Below, in pieces: positions 48,661-60,373 of a DNA stretch of 64,000 bases. The notes under the pieces were generated by a model. It ran no database searches. It saw nothing but the letters and a program-made list of their open reading frames with translations, and was not told the origin of the DNA. Numbering within the stretch: the first letter of the stretch is position 1; the number at the start of each line of letters is the position of its first letter. Source of the DNA: Harmonia axyridis. Its lineage: Eukaryota; Arthropoda; Insecta; Coleoptera; Coccinellidae. The stretch is taken from contig NC_059502.1 of NCBI RefSeq assembly GCF_914767665.1, forward strand, positions 50,450,031 to 50,514,030. Direction: 5' to 3'. A program made the translations under genes and the position numbers.

Positions 48661-49155
48661 ATGAACATAATGAATGAAAAGGTGATTTTGAAATCGGGAT
48701 TGAGGAAATTGAAAAATCATAAACTGAACATAAGGAATACTTTACTGATCAAGAAAATAGTTAACGAAGTGAAAGATATTCAAAATGGCGACTTAAGGGA
48801 TGTGTCAAATATCAGTTGGAAATCTGAGAAATCTACAACTGAGCCGTATCGCGGAAAAATTTGTGATGCAGAAAAACAGAACATTAAAATGAAAAATGAT
48901 TCAGTTATTGTGAATATGAACTCAGAACCTGAATATGAAGAAGACAAAACAAAAGAAGAGGATAAAATTCATTTGAATACATGCTTGAGAAATGCTTTTC
49001 TGATCAAGAAGATTCTTGAAATTACAGCATCTCAAATGAAAAAGGGTTTTAAGACCGAAAAATTCAATCAATATAGTGTAACCTTAAAAAAGAAAAGAAA
49101 TAATTTTCGTAGACATCAAAATTTCTATTTCAAAATTCCGAATCGAGCTCTATAA
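48661..49155 (+). CDS. Array gene copy 45, intact consensus protein
   Basis: Consensus protein; silent Lys117 AAG and Pro160 CCG. Confidence 0.55.
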   Translation: MNIMNEKVILKSGLRKLKNHKLNIRNTLLIKKIVNEVKDIQNGDLRDVSNISWKSEKSTTEPYRGKICDAEKQNIKMKNDSVIVNMNSEPEYEEDKTKEEDKIHLNTCLRNAFLIKKILEITASQMKKGFKTEKFNQYSVTLKKKRNNFRRHQNFYFKIPNRAL

Positions 49156-49756
49156 TGATGTTATATTTCACGTTATTGAATTAAATAAATTACTCTTCAA
49201 AAAAACATAAAAATAATGTATATAAGACCATTTGTTGTATCATTGATTAGTACTCTGTTCGATTAGTTGATGTATCTGAATAATAATAAAATTTAACATA
49301 TGAATTTCTATAAAAACGATTATTGAATTTTTCTTATATCCTGAAATGATGGGACGTAAAACAATAACAAAAATTATATGAAACAAAAAAAAAATTAAAT
49401 AACAACACAAATAGGACGGTGAATGAACAAACCCATTACAGTTATAAAAAATTATACTCAATAAATTCTTTCAACAGATGTTGCATATCACATTCGAAGA
49501 AATTTATCTGCAATCATCAAGAATTTTGTTATCGCACCACATTTTCAATTGAAGAGATAACATTCCTATTTCCACCAATTGGAGCTAATGCATATTTGAT
49601 GACTTTCTCTTATTGAGTCATTATAGAAAGAAGAGATATATATAAGTTGCCTGAAACTCAAAAATTACCTCAGTATTTTCGTGAAAGGCATTCTGTGAAT
49701 AACGTGTTTGCATAGTGAATAATTTCAATCTTTTTCGTAATTGAACAATTCAAAAC

Positions 49757-50251
49757 ATGAACATAATGAATGAAAAGGTGATTTTGAAATCGGGATTGAG
49801 GAAATTGAAAAATCATAAACTGAACATAAGGAATACTTTACTGATCAAGAAAATAGTTAACGAAGTGAAAGATATTCAAAATGGCGACTTAAGGGATGTG
49901 TCAAATATCAGTTGGAAATCTGAGAAATCTACAACTGAGCCGTATCGCGGAAAAATTTGTGATGCAGAAAAACAGAACATTAAAATGAAAAATGATTCAG
50001 TTATTGTGAATATGAACTCAGAACCTGAATATGAAGAAGACAAAACAAAAGAAGAGGATAAAATTCATTTGAATACATGCTTGAGAAATGCTTTTCTGAT
50101 CAAGAAAATTCTTGAAATTACAGCATCTCAAATGAAAAAGAGTTTTAAGACCGAAAAATTCAATCAATATAGTGTAACCTTAAAAAAGAAAAGAAATAAT
50201 TTTCGTAGACATCAAAATTTCTATTTCAAAATTTCAAATCGAGCTCTATAA
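49757..50251 (+). CDS. Array gene copy 46, intact
   Basis: 164 codons with G129S and P160S. It has a canonical TATA, but the leader ends in the TTTTCGTG of the other class, so the promoter is a mosaic. Confidence 0.5.
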   Translation: MNIMNEKVILKSGLRKLKNHKLNIRNTLLIKKIVNEVKDIQNGDLRDVSNISWKSEKSTTEPYRGKICDAEKQNIKMKNDSVIVNMNSEPEYEEDKTKEEDKIHLNTCLRNAFLIKKILEITASQMKKSFKTEKFNQYSVTLKKKRNNFRRHQNFYFKISNRAL

Positions 50252-50850
50252 TGATGTTATATTTCACGTTATTGAATTAAATAAATTACTCTTCAAAAAA
50301 ACATAAAAATAATGTATTTAAGACCATTTGTTGTATCATTGATTAGTACTCTGTTCGATTAGTTGATGTATCTGAATAATAATAAAATTTAACATATGAA
50401 TTTCTATAAAAACGATTATTGAATTTTTCTCATATCCTGAAATGATGGGACGTAAAACAATAACAAAAATTATATGAAACAAAAAAAAATTAAATAACAA
50501 CACAAATAGGACGGTGAATGAACAAACCCATTACAGTTATAAAAAATTATACTCAATAAATTCTTTCAACAGATGTTGCATATCACATTCGAAGAAATTT
50601 ATCTGCAACCATCAAGAATTTTGTTATCGCACCACATTTTCAATTGAAGAGATAACATTCCTATTTCCACCAATTGGAGCTAATGCATATTTGCTGACTT
50701 TCTCTTATTGAGTCATTATAGAAAGAAGAGATATATAGAAGTTGCCTGAAACTTAAAATTACCTCAGTATTTTCGTGAAAGGCATTCTGTGAATAACGTG
50801 TTTGCATAGTGAATAATTTCAATCTTTTTCGTAATTGAACAATTCAAAAC

Positions 50851-51345
50851 ATGAACATAATGAATGAAAAGGTGATTTTGAAATCGGGATTGAGGAAATT
50901 GAATAATCATAAACTGAACATAAGGAATACTTTAATGATCAAGAAAATAGTTACCGAAGTGAAAGATATTCAAAATGGCGAGTTAAGGGATGTGTCAAAT
51001 ATCAGTTGGAAATCTGAGAAATCTACAACTGAGCCGTATCGCGGAAAAATTTGTGATGCAGAAAAACAGAACATTAAAATGAAAAATGATTCAGTTATTG
51101 TGAATATGAACTCAGAACCTGAATATGAAGAAGACAAAACAAAAGAAGAGGATAAAATTCATTTGAATACATGCTTGAGAAATGCTTTTCTGATCAAGAA
51201 AATTCTTGAAATTACAGCATCTCAAATGAAAAAGGGTTTTAAGACCGAAAAATTCAATCAATATAGTGTAACTTTGAAAAAGAAAAGAAATAATTTTCGT
51301 AGACATCAAAACTTCTATTTCAAAATTCCAAATCAAGCTCTATAA
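50851..51345 (+). CDS. Array gene copy 47, intact
   Basis: 164 codons with K18N, L29M, N35T, D44E and R162Q, plus several silent changes near residues 141-154. It combines the weakened TATA class with the coding marks of the canonical class. Confidence 0.5.
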   Translation: MNIMNEKVILKSGLRKLNNHKLNIRNTLMIKKIVTEVKDIQNGELRDVSNISWKSEKSTTEPYRGKICDAEKQNIKMKNDSVIVNMNSEPEYEEDKTKEEDKIHLNTCLRNAFLIKKILEITASQMKKGFKTEKFNQYSVTLKKKRNNFRRHQNFYFKIPNQAL

Positions 51346-51946
51346 TGATGTTATATTTCACGTTATTGAATTAAATAAATTACTCTTCAAAAAAACATAA
51401 AAATAATGTATATAAGACCATTTGTTGTATCATTGATTAGTACTCTGTTCGATTAGTTGATGTATCTGAATAATAATAAAATTTAACATATGAATTTCTA
51501 TAAAAACGATTATTGAATTTTTCTTATATCCTGAAATGATGGGACGTAAAACAATAACAAAAATTATATGAAACAAAAAAAAAATTAAATAACAACACAA
51601 ATAGGACGGTGAATGAACAAACCCATTACAGTTATAAAAAATTATACTCAATAAATTATTTCAACAGATGTTGCATATCACATTCGAAGAAATTTATCTG
51701 CAACCATCAAGAATTTTGTTATCGCACCACATTTTCAATTGAAGAGATAACATTCCTATTTCCACCAATTGGAGCTAATGCATATTTGATGACTTTCTCT
51801 TATTGAGTCATTATAGAAAGAAGAGATATATATAAGTTGCCTGAAACTCAAAAATTACCTCAGTATTTTTGTGAAAGGCATTCTGTGAATAACGTGTTTG
51901 CATAGTGAATAATTTCAATCTTTTTCGTAATTGAACAATTCAAAAC

Positions 51947-52441
51947 ATGAACATAATGAATGAAAAGGTGATTTTAAAATCGGGATTGAGGAAATTGAAA
52001 AATCATAAACTGAACATAAGGAATACTTTAATGATCAAGAAAATAGTTACCGAAGTGAAAGATATTCAAAATGGCGAGTTAAGGGATGTGTCAAATATCA
52101 GTTGGAAATCTGAGAAATCTACAACTGAGCCGTATCGCGGAAAAATTTGTGATGCAGAAAAACAGAACATTAAAATGAAAAATGATTCAGTTATTGTGAA
52201 TATGAACTCAGAACCTGAATATGAAGAAGACAAAACAAAAGAAGAGGATAAAATTCATTTGAATACATGCTTGAGAAATGCTTTTCTGATCAAGAAAATT
52301 CTTGAAATTACAGCATCTCAAAAGAAAAAGGGTTTTAAGACCGAAAAATTCAATCAATATAGTGTAACCTTAAAAAAGAAAAGAAATAATTTTCGTAGAC
52401 ATCAAAATTTCTATTTCAAAATTCCAAATCGAGCTCTATAA
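51947..52441 (+). CDS. Array gene copy 48, intact
   Basis: 164 codons with L29M, N35T, D44E and M126K. Canonical TATA promoter. Confidence 0.5.
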   Translation: MNIMNEKVILKSGLRKLKNHKLNIRNTLMIKKIVTEVKDIQNGELRDVSNISWKSEKSTTEPYRGKICDAEKQNIKMKNDSVIVNMNSEPEYEEDKTKEEDKIHLNTCLRNAFLIKKILEITASQKKKGFKTEKFNQYSVTLKKKRNNFRRHQNFYFKIPNRAL

Positions 52442-53041
52442 TGATGTTATATTTCACGTTATTGAATTAAATAAATTACTCTTCAAAAAAACATAAAAAT
52501 AATGTATATAAGACCATTTGTTGTATCATTGATTAGTACTCTGTTCGATTAGTTGATGTATCTGAATAATAATAAAATTTAACATATGAATTTCTATAAA
52601 AACGATTATTGAATTTTTCTTATATCCTGAAATGATGGGACGTAAAACAATAACAAAAATTATATGAAACAAAAAAAAAATTAAATAACAACACAAATAG
52701 GACGGTGAATGAACAAACCCATTACAGTTATAAAAAATTATACTCAATAAATTCTTTCAACAGATGTTGCATATCACATTCGAAGAAATTTATCTGCAAC
52801 CATCAAGAATTTTGTTATCGCACCACATTTTCAATTGAAGAGATAACATTCCTATTTCCACCAATTGGAGCTAATGCATATTTGATGACTTTCTCTTATT
52901 GAGTCATTATAGAAAGAAGAGATATATAGAAGTTGCCTGAAACTTAAAATTACCTCAGTATTTTCGTGAAAGGCATTCTGTGAATAACGTGTTTGCATAG
53001 TGAATAATTTCAATCTTTTTCGTAATTGAACAATTCAAAAC

Positions 53042-53221
53042 ATGAACATAATGTATGAAAAGGTGATTTTGAAATCGGGATTGAGGAAATTGAAAAATCA
53101 TAATCTGAACATAAGGAATACTTTAATGATCAAGAAAATAGTTACCGAAGTGAAAGATATTCAAAATGGCGACTTAAGGGTGTTCAATACCTTGTTCATA
53201 CCACTGCTATTTCAGTGCTAA
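53042..53221 (+). pseudogene. Array gene copy 49, 5' part, cut by insertion
   Basis: Codons 1-46 are present (N5Y, K21N, L29M, N35T). The frame then runs into the inserted element and stops at 53219-53221, giving about 59 residues. The gene resumes at 55028. Confidence 0.85.
53173..53180. repeat. Target-site duplication, left (CTTAAGGG)
   Basis: CTTAAGGG occurs once in an uninterrupted unit, covering the third base of codon 44 to the first base of codon 47. Here it is present on both sides of the insertion, so 8 bp were duplicated. Confidence 0.85.
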
Positions 53222-54260
53222 TTTCAGTGCATTCCAATTCCAAAGTACAGGTCGGATTCATTTCATTTTTTGAGTGAACAATGACGTGATATAGTCAACT
53301 TGAAGATCCCGTCTCGATTTCCAAAAAAAAATCGATAGTATTCCGCAAATCGAACTTTGAAATTGAACACTTTCTTTAAATGACTATTCAGCTTCAGAGA
53401 GACTTCTCATTTCAAGTAACTCATCCACAAATGTTCAGTGATATTATGTGTTTTGAATTGGTGCAAAAATTTTTTTAAAATTGCTTGATTTGCTCTAATT
53501 GTAGATGATTTTCATATGGAATTAGGCTTTTTGGAACGCCTCCCAAAGGTTTACGCCTTTTTGCAACATGAACGCCAATAGAATCTTGGACTGTATTTTA
53601 TGGCTCGAGATGAATGACACTTTTATGATTTACGAGGGTAGGGTTTCTTTGATTGGCTAAAATTGTGTACATTACTAGTTTATGACAATATTGCACTGAA
53701 GAATAGGGAAAGGTAGAAAACTTGTTATGAAATCATTGTTAGAATTAGAAACGATACTGTTCCTAAAATATATATATGCTAGCTGATTTTATTCGTAATG
53801 ATGTCTGGAGAAGTACATTTTGAGCGCTTAGTATTATAAAGAAAATTTCAAAAGTCATAAAGAAATTAAGATGAAAAAAAGGTATCTGGATTTTTGCCGA
53901 AATATGGAAAATTATTAATATTTCAGAAATCTGACAAAAAATTCTCAAAAAAAAAATTTCTTTTGAAAAACTCCCTATTCCCGAAACTCTATCTACAATA
54001 TTTACCATTTAAATTTAACCCTGAAAATAGGCAATTCTTGATTAAGAAAATTTTCTCGTACTTCCTTCATTAATATTAACTTGAAAAAATTTATAGTAAA
54101 AATTTTTCGCTTCGTGAAGCCATTCTTGTATACATACCTCCTTGAAAATTTCATGTCATAAAAGTTTAAGAAATTGCAATATTTTTTTTAAATAATCTTT
54201 TTCGTTAACTCAACTCTCTTGATTTATTGCCCTAGAGAAAGAGAACAATATACATCTCTT

Positions 54261-54277
54261 TCAACTCGAAGAGTTGA
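54261..54277. repeat. Perfect 7-bp inverted repeat in the element
   Basis: TCAACTC, a 3-base loop GAA, then GAGTTGA. Could form a short hairpin; role unknown. Confidence 0.5.
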
Positions 54278-54805
54278 ACGTTAAATCGTTATTCCAAATT
54301 TGAATTTGAAGCAAAGAATTGTGAAAAATATTGAGAATTTTTCTACCTGAAGTAAAAGAAATATTACCAATTCAAAAGATGATTGAATCGAATATTACTT
54401 ATCTTCACCTATAGCCAATAAGAGTATTGCTGATTCCTATAAGCAATTATTTATATGTATATTATATTTCCTTGAGATATTAACGAGTCCAACTCATTGT
54501 TACATTAAATCCTGTTCTGTCCCCACAATCTCAGAAAGAAGTATGGTCTAAAATTTCTCAATTTTCCTGATTCACATGGTAGAAGTTCATCCAAATATAT
54601 GCCATATTTTATTCCATCATTGAATTAGGCAAATCGAAATGATAAATATAAAAAAGTATGTAAATTTCATTCTATTCAGTTCATAAAACGTATAAAAAAA
54701 TATCAGAATTTTGCTTACTCATAATAAGATTGTGATATATAAGGTTGTTACATATAATGGATATTCCTTCTGGGAGGTATATATCCCCCTTATCCCCCCC
54801 CCTAG

Positions 54806-54821
54806 GATACGCCACTGTATC
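54806..54821. repeat. GATAC/GTATC hairpin after a C-run
   Basis: GATAC and GTATC flank the 6-base loop GCCACT, directly after nine C residues. It may be a terminus or subterminal remnant of a nested older element, but no second duplication was found to prove it. Confidence 0.35.
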
Positions 54822-55027
54822 TTAACTGAACTGAATTTCTAAAGTTTACAGAAACACAAATTTACTCTTTGCTGGGCTTCATCGAGAGTTGAGATTTTAT
54901 TAGGGGCAATAAATACCAAACAGGCGGTTCTTCAACTTGAATGGGTGTGCCAGGTACAAATCTACCAAAAATTTTCGGGTAGCTCCATCTAGCGGAATTG
55001 CAGTTTCAGCGCAAAGTAGTCTACAAC

Positions 55028-55035
55028 CTTAAGGG
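55028..55035. repeat. Target-site duplication, right (CTTAAGGG)
   Basis: Exact partner of 53173-53180; the array sequence resumes in register after it. Confidence 0.85.
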
Positions 55036-55391
55036 ATGTGTCAAATATCAGTTGGAAATCTGAGAAATCTACAACTGAGCCGTATCGCGGAAAAATTTGT
55101 GATGCAGAAAAACAGAACATTAAAATGAAAAATGATTCAGTTATTGTGAATATGAACTCAGAACCTGAATATGAAGAAGACAAAACAAAAGAAGAGGATA
55201 AAATTCATTTGAATACATGCTTGAGAAATGCTTTTCTGATCAAGAAAATTCTTGAAATTACAGCATCTCAAATGAAAAAGGGTTTCAAGACCGAAAAATT
55301 CAATCAATATAGTGTAACCTTAAAAAAGAAAAGAAATAATTTTCGTAGACATCAAAATTTCTATTTCAAAATTCCAAATCGAGCTCTATAA
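55028..55391 (+). pseudogene. Array gene copy 49, 3' part
   Basis: Resumes at codon 45 and runs open to the normal stop with consensus residues; silent Phe130 TTC is shared with copies 51 and 54. No ATG start is near the junction, so translation is not expected. Confidence 0.8.
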
Positions 55392-55992
55392 TGATGTTAT
55401 ATTTCACGTTATTGAATTAAATAAATTACTCTTCAAAAAAACATAAAAATAATGTATATAAGACCATTTGTTGTATCATTGATTAGTACTCTGTTCGATT
55501 AGTTGATGTATCTGAGTAATAATAAAATTTAACATATGAATTTCTATAAAAAGGATTATTGAATTTTTCTTATATCCTGAAATGATGGGACGTAAAACAA
55601 TAACAAATATTATATGAAACAAAAAAAAAATTGAATAACAACACAAATAGGACGGCGAATGAACAAACCCATTACAGTTATAAAAAATTATACTCAATAA
55701 ATTCTTTCAACAGATGTTGCATATCACATTCGAAGAAATTTATCTGCAACCATCAAGAATTTTGTTATCGCACCACATTTTCAATTGAAGAGATAACATT
55801 CCTATTTCCACCAATTGGAGCTAATGCATATTTGATGACTTTCTCTTTTTGAGTCATTATAGAAAGAAGAGATATATATAAGTTGCCTGAAACTCAAAAA
55901 TTACCTCAGTATTTTTGTGAAAGGCATTCTGTGAATAACGTGTTTGCATAGTGAATAATTTCAATCTTTTTCGTAATTGAACAATTCAAAAC

Positions 55993-56487
55993 ATGAACAT
56001 AATGAATGAAAAGGTGATTTTGAAATCGGGATTGAGGAAATTGAAAAATCATAAACTGAACATAAGGAATACTTTAATGATCAAGAAAATAGTTACCGAA
56101 GTGAAAGATATTCAAAATGGCGAGTTAAGGGATGTGTCAAATATCAGTTGGAAATCTGAGAAATCTACAACTGAGCCGTATCGCGGAAAAATTTGTGATG
56201 CAGAAAAACAGAACATTAAAATGAAAAATGATTCAGTTATTGTGAATATGAACTCAGAACCTGAATATGAAGAAGACAAAACAAAAGAAGAGGATAAAAT
56301 TCATTTGAATACATGCTTGAGAAATGCTTTTCTGATCAAGAAAATTCTTGAAATTACAGCATCTCAAATGAAAAAGGGTTTTAAGACCGAAAAATTCAAT
56401 CAATATAGTGTAACCTTAAAAAAGAAAAGAAATAATTTTCGTAGACATCAAAATTTCTATTTCAAAATTCCAAATCGAGCTCTATAA
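55993..56487 (+). CDS. Array gene copy 50, intact
   Basis: 164 codons with L29M, N35T and D44E. Canonical TATA promoter. Its poly(A) signal is AATAAT. Confidence 0.5.
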   Translation: MNIMNEKVILKSGLRKLKNHKLNIRNTLMIKKIVTEVKDIQNGELRDVSNISWKSEKSTTEPYRGKICDAEKQNIKMKNDSVIVNMNSEPEYEEDKTKEEDKIHLNTCLRNAFLIKKILEITASQMKKGFKTEKFNQYSVTLKKKRNNFRRHQNFYFKIPNRAL

Positions 56488-56515
56488 TGATGTTATATTT
56501 CACGTTATTGAATTA

Positions 56516-56521
56516 AATAAT
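56516..56521 (+). terminator. Variant poly(A) signal AATAAT of copy 50
   Basis: AATAAA has become AATAAT at the usual place 29 bp after the stop. The linked marks CAAGAAACCATC and ATTAAACAT in the following spacer define a separate 3' haplotype, found after copies 50, 51, 52 and 54. Confidence 0.5.
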
Positions 56522-57086
56522 TTACTCTTCAAGAAACCATCAAAATAATGTATATAAGACCATTTGTTGTATCATTGATTAGTACTTTGTTCGATTAGTT
56601 GATGTATCTGAATAATAATAAAATTTAACATATGAATTTATATAAAAACGATTATTGAATTTTTCTTATATCCTGAAATGATGGGACGTAAAACAATATC
56701 AAAAATTATATTAAACATAAAAAAATCAAATAACAACACAAATAGGACGGTGAATGAACAAACCCATTACAGTTATAAAAAATTATACTCAATAAATTCT
56801 TTCAACAGATGTTGCATATCACATTCGAAGAAATTTATCTGCAACCATCAAGAATTTTGTTATCGCACCACATTTTCAATTGAAGAGATAACATTCCTAT
56901 TTCCACCAATTGGAGCTAATGCATATTTGCTGACTTTCTCTTATTGAGTCATTATAGAAAGAAGAGATATATAGAAGTTGCCTGAAACTTAAAATTACCT
57001 CAGTATTTTCGTGAAAGGCATTCTGTGAATAACGTGTTTGCATAGTGAATAATTTCAATCTTTTTCGTAATTGAACAATTCAAAAC

Positions 57087-57581
57087 ATGAACATAATGAA
57101 TGAAAAGGTGATTTTGAAATCGGGATTGAGGAAATTGAAAAATCATAAACTGAACATAAGGAATACTTTACTGATCAAGAAAATAGTTCACGAAGTGAAA
57201 GATATTCAAAATGGCGACTTAAGGGATGTGTCAAATATCAGTTGGAAATCTGAGAAATCTACAACTGAGCCGTATCGCGGAAAAATTTGTGATGCAGAAA
57301 AACAGAACATTAAAATGAAAAATGATTCAGTTATTGTGAATATGAACTCAGAACCTGAATATGAAGAAGACAAAACAAAAGAAGAGGATAAAATTCATTT
57401 GAATACATGCTTGAGAAATGCTTTTCTGATCAAGAAAATTCTTGAAATTACAGCATCTCAAATGAAAAAGGGTTTCAAGACCGAAAAATTCAATCAATAT
57501 AGTGTAACCTTAAAAAACAAAAGAAATAATTTTCGTAGACATCAAAATTTCTATTTCAAAATTCCAAATCGAGCTCTATAA
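57087..57581 (+). CDS. Array gene copy 51, intact
   Basis: 164 codons with N35H and K144N. Poly(A) signal AATAAT. Weakened TATA class. Confidence 0.5.
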   Translation: MNIMNEKVILKSGLRKLKNHKLNIRNTLLIKKIVHEVKDIQNGDLRDVSNISWKSEKSTTEPYRGKICDAEKQNIKMKNDSVIVNMNSEPEYEEDKTKEEDKIHLNTCLRNAFLIKKILEITASQMKKGFKTEKFNQYSVTLKNKRNNFRRHQNFYFKIPNRAL

Positions 57582-58182
57582 TGATGTTATATTTCACGTT
57601 ATTGAATTAAATAATTTACTCTTCAAGAAACCATCAAAATAATGTATATAAGACCATTTGTTGTATCATTGATTAGTACTTTGTTCGATTAGTTGATGTA
57701 TCTGAATAATAATGAAATTTAACATATGAATTTATATAAAAACGATTATTGAATTTTTCTTATATCCTGAAATGATGGGACGTAAAACAATATCAAAAAT
57801 TATATTAAACATAAAAAAAATCAAATAACAACACAAATAGGACGGTGAATGAACAAACCCATTACAGTTATAAAAAATTATACTCAATAAATTCTTTCAA
57901 CAGATGTTGCATATCACATTCGAAGAAATTTATCTGCAACCATCAAGAATTTTGTTATCGCACCACATTTTCAATTGAAGAGATAACATTCCTATTTCCA
58001 CCAATTGGAGCTAATGCATATTTGATGACTTTCTCTTTTTGAGTCATTATAGAAAGAAGAGATATATATAAGTTGCCTGAAACTCAAAAATTACCTCAGT
58101 ATTTTTGTGAAAGGCATTCTGTGAATAACGTGTTTGCATAGTGAATAATTTCAATCTTTTTCGTAATTGAACAATTCAAAAC

Positions 58183-58677
58183 ATGAACATAATGAATGAA
58201 AAGGTGATTTTGAAATCGGGATTGAGGAAATTGAAAAATCATAAACTGAACATAAGGAATACTTTAATGATCAAGAAAATAGTTACCGAAGTGAAAGATA
58301 TTCAAAATGGCGAGTTAAGGGATGTGTCAAATATCAGTTGGAAATCTGAGAAATCTACAACTGAGCCGTATCGCGGAAAAATTTGTGATGCAGAAAAACA
58401 GAACATTAAAATGAAAAATGATTCAGTTATTGTGAATATGAACTCAGAACCTGAATATGAAGAAGACAAAACAAAAGAAGAGGATAAAATTCATTTGAAT
58501 ACATGCTTGAGAAATGCTTTTCTGATCAAGAAAATTCTTGAAATTACAGCATCTCAAATGAAAAAGGGTTTTAAGACCGAAAAATTCAATCAATATAGTG
58601 TAACCTTAAAAAAGAAAAGAAATAATTTTCGTAGACATCAAAATTTCTATTTCAAAATTCCAAATCGAGTTCTATAA
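58183..58677 (+). CDS. Array gene copy 52, intact
   Basis: 164 codons with L29M, N35T, D44E and A163V. Canonical TATA; AATAAT signal. Confidence 0.5.
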   Translation: MNIMNEKVILKSGLRKLKNHKLNIRNTLMIKKIVTEVKDIQNGELRDVSNISWKSEKSTTEPYRGKICDAEKQNIKMKNDSVIVNMNSEPEYEEDKTKEEDKIHLNTCLRNAFLIKKILEITASQMKKGFKTEKFNQYSVTLKKKRNNFRRHQNFYFKIPNRVL

Positions 58678-59277
58678 TGATGTTATATTTCACGTTATTG
58701 AATTAAATAATTTACTCTTCAAGAAACCATCAAAATAATGTATATAAGACCATTTGTTGTATCATTGATTAGTACTTTGTTCGATTAGTTGATGTATCTG
58801 AATAATAATAAAATTTAACATATGAATTTATATAAAAACGATTATTGAATTTTTCTTATATCCTGAAATGATGGGACGTAAAACAATATCAAAAATTATA
58901 TTAAACATAAAAAAAATCAAATAACAACACAAATAGGACGGTGAATGAACAAACCCATTACAGTTATAAAAAATTATACTCAATAAATTCTTTCAACAGA
59001 TGTTGCATATCACATTCGAAGAAATTTATCTGCAACCATCAAGAATTTTGTTATCGCACCACATTTTCAATTGAAGAGATAACATTCCTATTTCCACCAA
59101 TTGGAGCTAATGCATATTTGCTGACTTTCTCTTATTGAGTCATTATAGAAAGAAGAGATATATAGAAGTTGCCTGAAACTTAAAATTACCTCAGTATTTT
59201 CGTGAAAGGCATTCTGTGAATAACGTGTTTGCATAGTGAATAATTTCAATCTTTTTCGTAATTGAACAATTCAAAAC

Positions 59278-59772
59278 ATGAACATAATGAATGAAAAGGT
59301 GATTTTGAAATCGGGATTGAGGAAATTGAAAAATCATAAACTGAACATAAGGAATACTTTACTGATCAAGAAAATAGTTAACGAAGTGAAAGATATTCAA
59401 AATGGCGACTTAAGGGATGTGTCAAATATCAGTTGGAAATCTGAGAAATCTACAACTGAGCCGTATAACGGAAAAATTTGTGATGCAGAAAAACAGAACA
59501 TTAAAATGAAAAATGATTCAGTTATTGTGAATATGAACTCAGAACCTGAATATGAAGAAGACAAAACAAAAGAAGAGGATAAAATTCATTTGAATACATG
59601 CTTGAGAAATGCTTTTCTGATCAAGAAAATTCTTGAAATTACAGCATCTCAAATGAAAAAGGGTTTTAAGACCGAAAAATTCAATCAATATAGTGTAACC
59701 TTAAAAAAGAAAAGAAATAATTTTCGTAGACATCAAAATTTCTATTTCAAAATTCCAAATCGAGCTCTATAA
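59278..59772 (+). CDS. Array gene copy 53, intact
   Basis: 164 codons with R64N, from a two-base change (CGC to AAC). Normal AATAAA. Confidence 0.5.
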   Translation: MNIMNEKVILKSGLRKLKNHKLNIRNTLLIKKIVNEVKDIQNGDLRDVSNISWKSEKSTTEPYNGKICDAEKQNIKMKNDSVIVNMNSEPEYEEDKTKEEDKIHLNTCLRNAFLIKKILEITASQMKKGFKTEKFNQYSVTLKKKRNNFRRHQNFYFKIPNRAL

Positions 59773-60373
59773 TGATGTTATATTTCACGTTATTGAATTA
59801 AATAAATTACTCTTCAAAAAAACATAAAAATAATGTATATAAGACCATTTGTTGTATCATTGATTAGTACTCTGTTCGATTAGTTGATGTATCTGAATAA
59901 TAATAAAATTTAACATATGAATTTCTATAAAAACGATTATTGAATTTTTCTTATATCCTGAAATGATGGGACGTAAAACAATAACAAAAATTATATGAAA
60001 CAAAAAAAAAAATTAAATAACAACACAAATAGGACGGTGAATGAACAAACCCATTACAGTTATAAAAAATTATACTCAATAAATTCTTTCAACAGATGTT
60101 GCATATCACATTCGAAGAAACTTATCTGCAACCATCAAGAATTTTGTTATCGCACCACATTTTCAATTGAAGAGATAACATTTCTATTTCCACCAATTGG
60201 AGCTAATGCATATTTGATGACTTTCTCTTATTGAGTCATTATAGAAAGAAGAGATATATAGAAGTTGCCTGAAACTTAAAATTACCTCAGTATTTTCGTG
60301 AAAGGCATTCTGTGAATAACGTGTTTGCATAGTGAATAATTTCAATCTTTTTCGTAATTGAACAATTCAAAAC

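Larger units (their letters stand above)
53181..55027. mobile_element. 1,847 bp non-autonomous inserted element, unclassified
   Basis: This is the only non-array DNA in the window, inserted cleanly into copy 49 with an 8-bp duplication. Its ends are TGTTCAATACC and TCTACAAC; I find no convincing terminal inverted repeat and no poly(A) tail. It has no transposase or reverse transcriptase frame, and the longest antisense frame (53763-54008) looks like noise. It contains a tandem ATTTCAGTGC pair near the left end (53209 and 53221), a 7-bp-stem palindrome (54261-54277), a run of nine C (54794-54802) and a GATAC/GTATC hairpin (54806-54821). An 8-bp duplication is typical of hAT, P and Merlin transposons, so a decayed or internally deleted element of such a group is possible, but it is unproven. 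Confidence 0.7.
57087..60373 (+). repeat. Three-unit block F1 (copies 51-53)
   Basis: Repeated at 60374-63660 (offset 3,287-3,288). Shared marks are K144N with Phe130 TTC in first place, the spacer frame ending FSF with canonical TATA in second, and an 11-A run after the third or second member. Confidence 0.75.

Noticed and set aside
53763..54008. 81-codon antisense frame in the inserted element
   Set aside because: No recognisable transposase or other domain, low complexity and AT-driven.
53181..55027. LTR or poly(A)-tailed retroelement identity for the insertion
   Set aside because: The element begins TG but does not end CA, has no paired long terminal repeats and has no A-tail before the right duplication.
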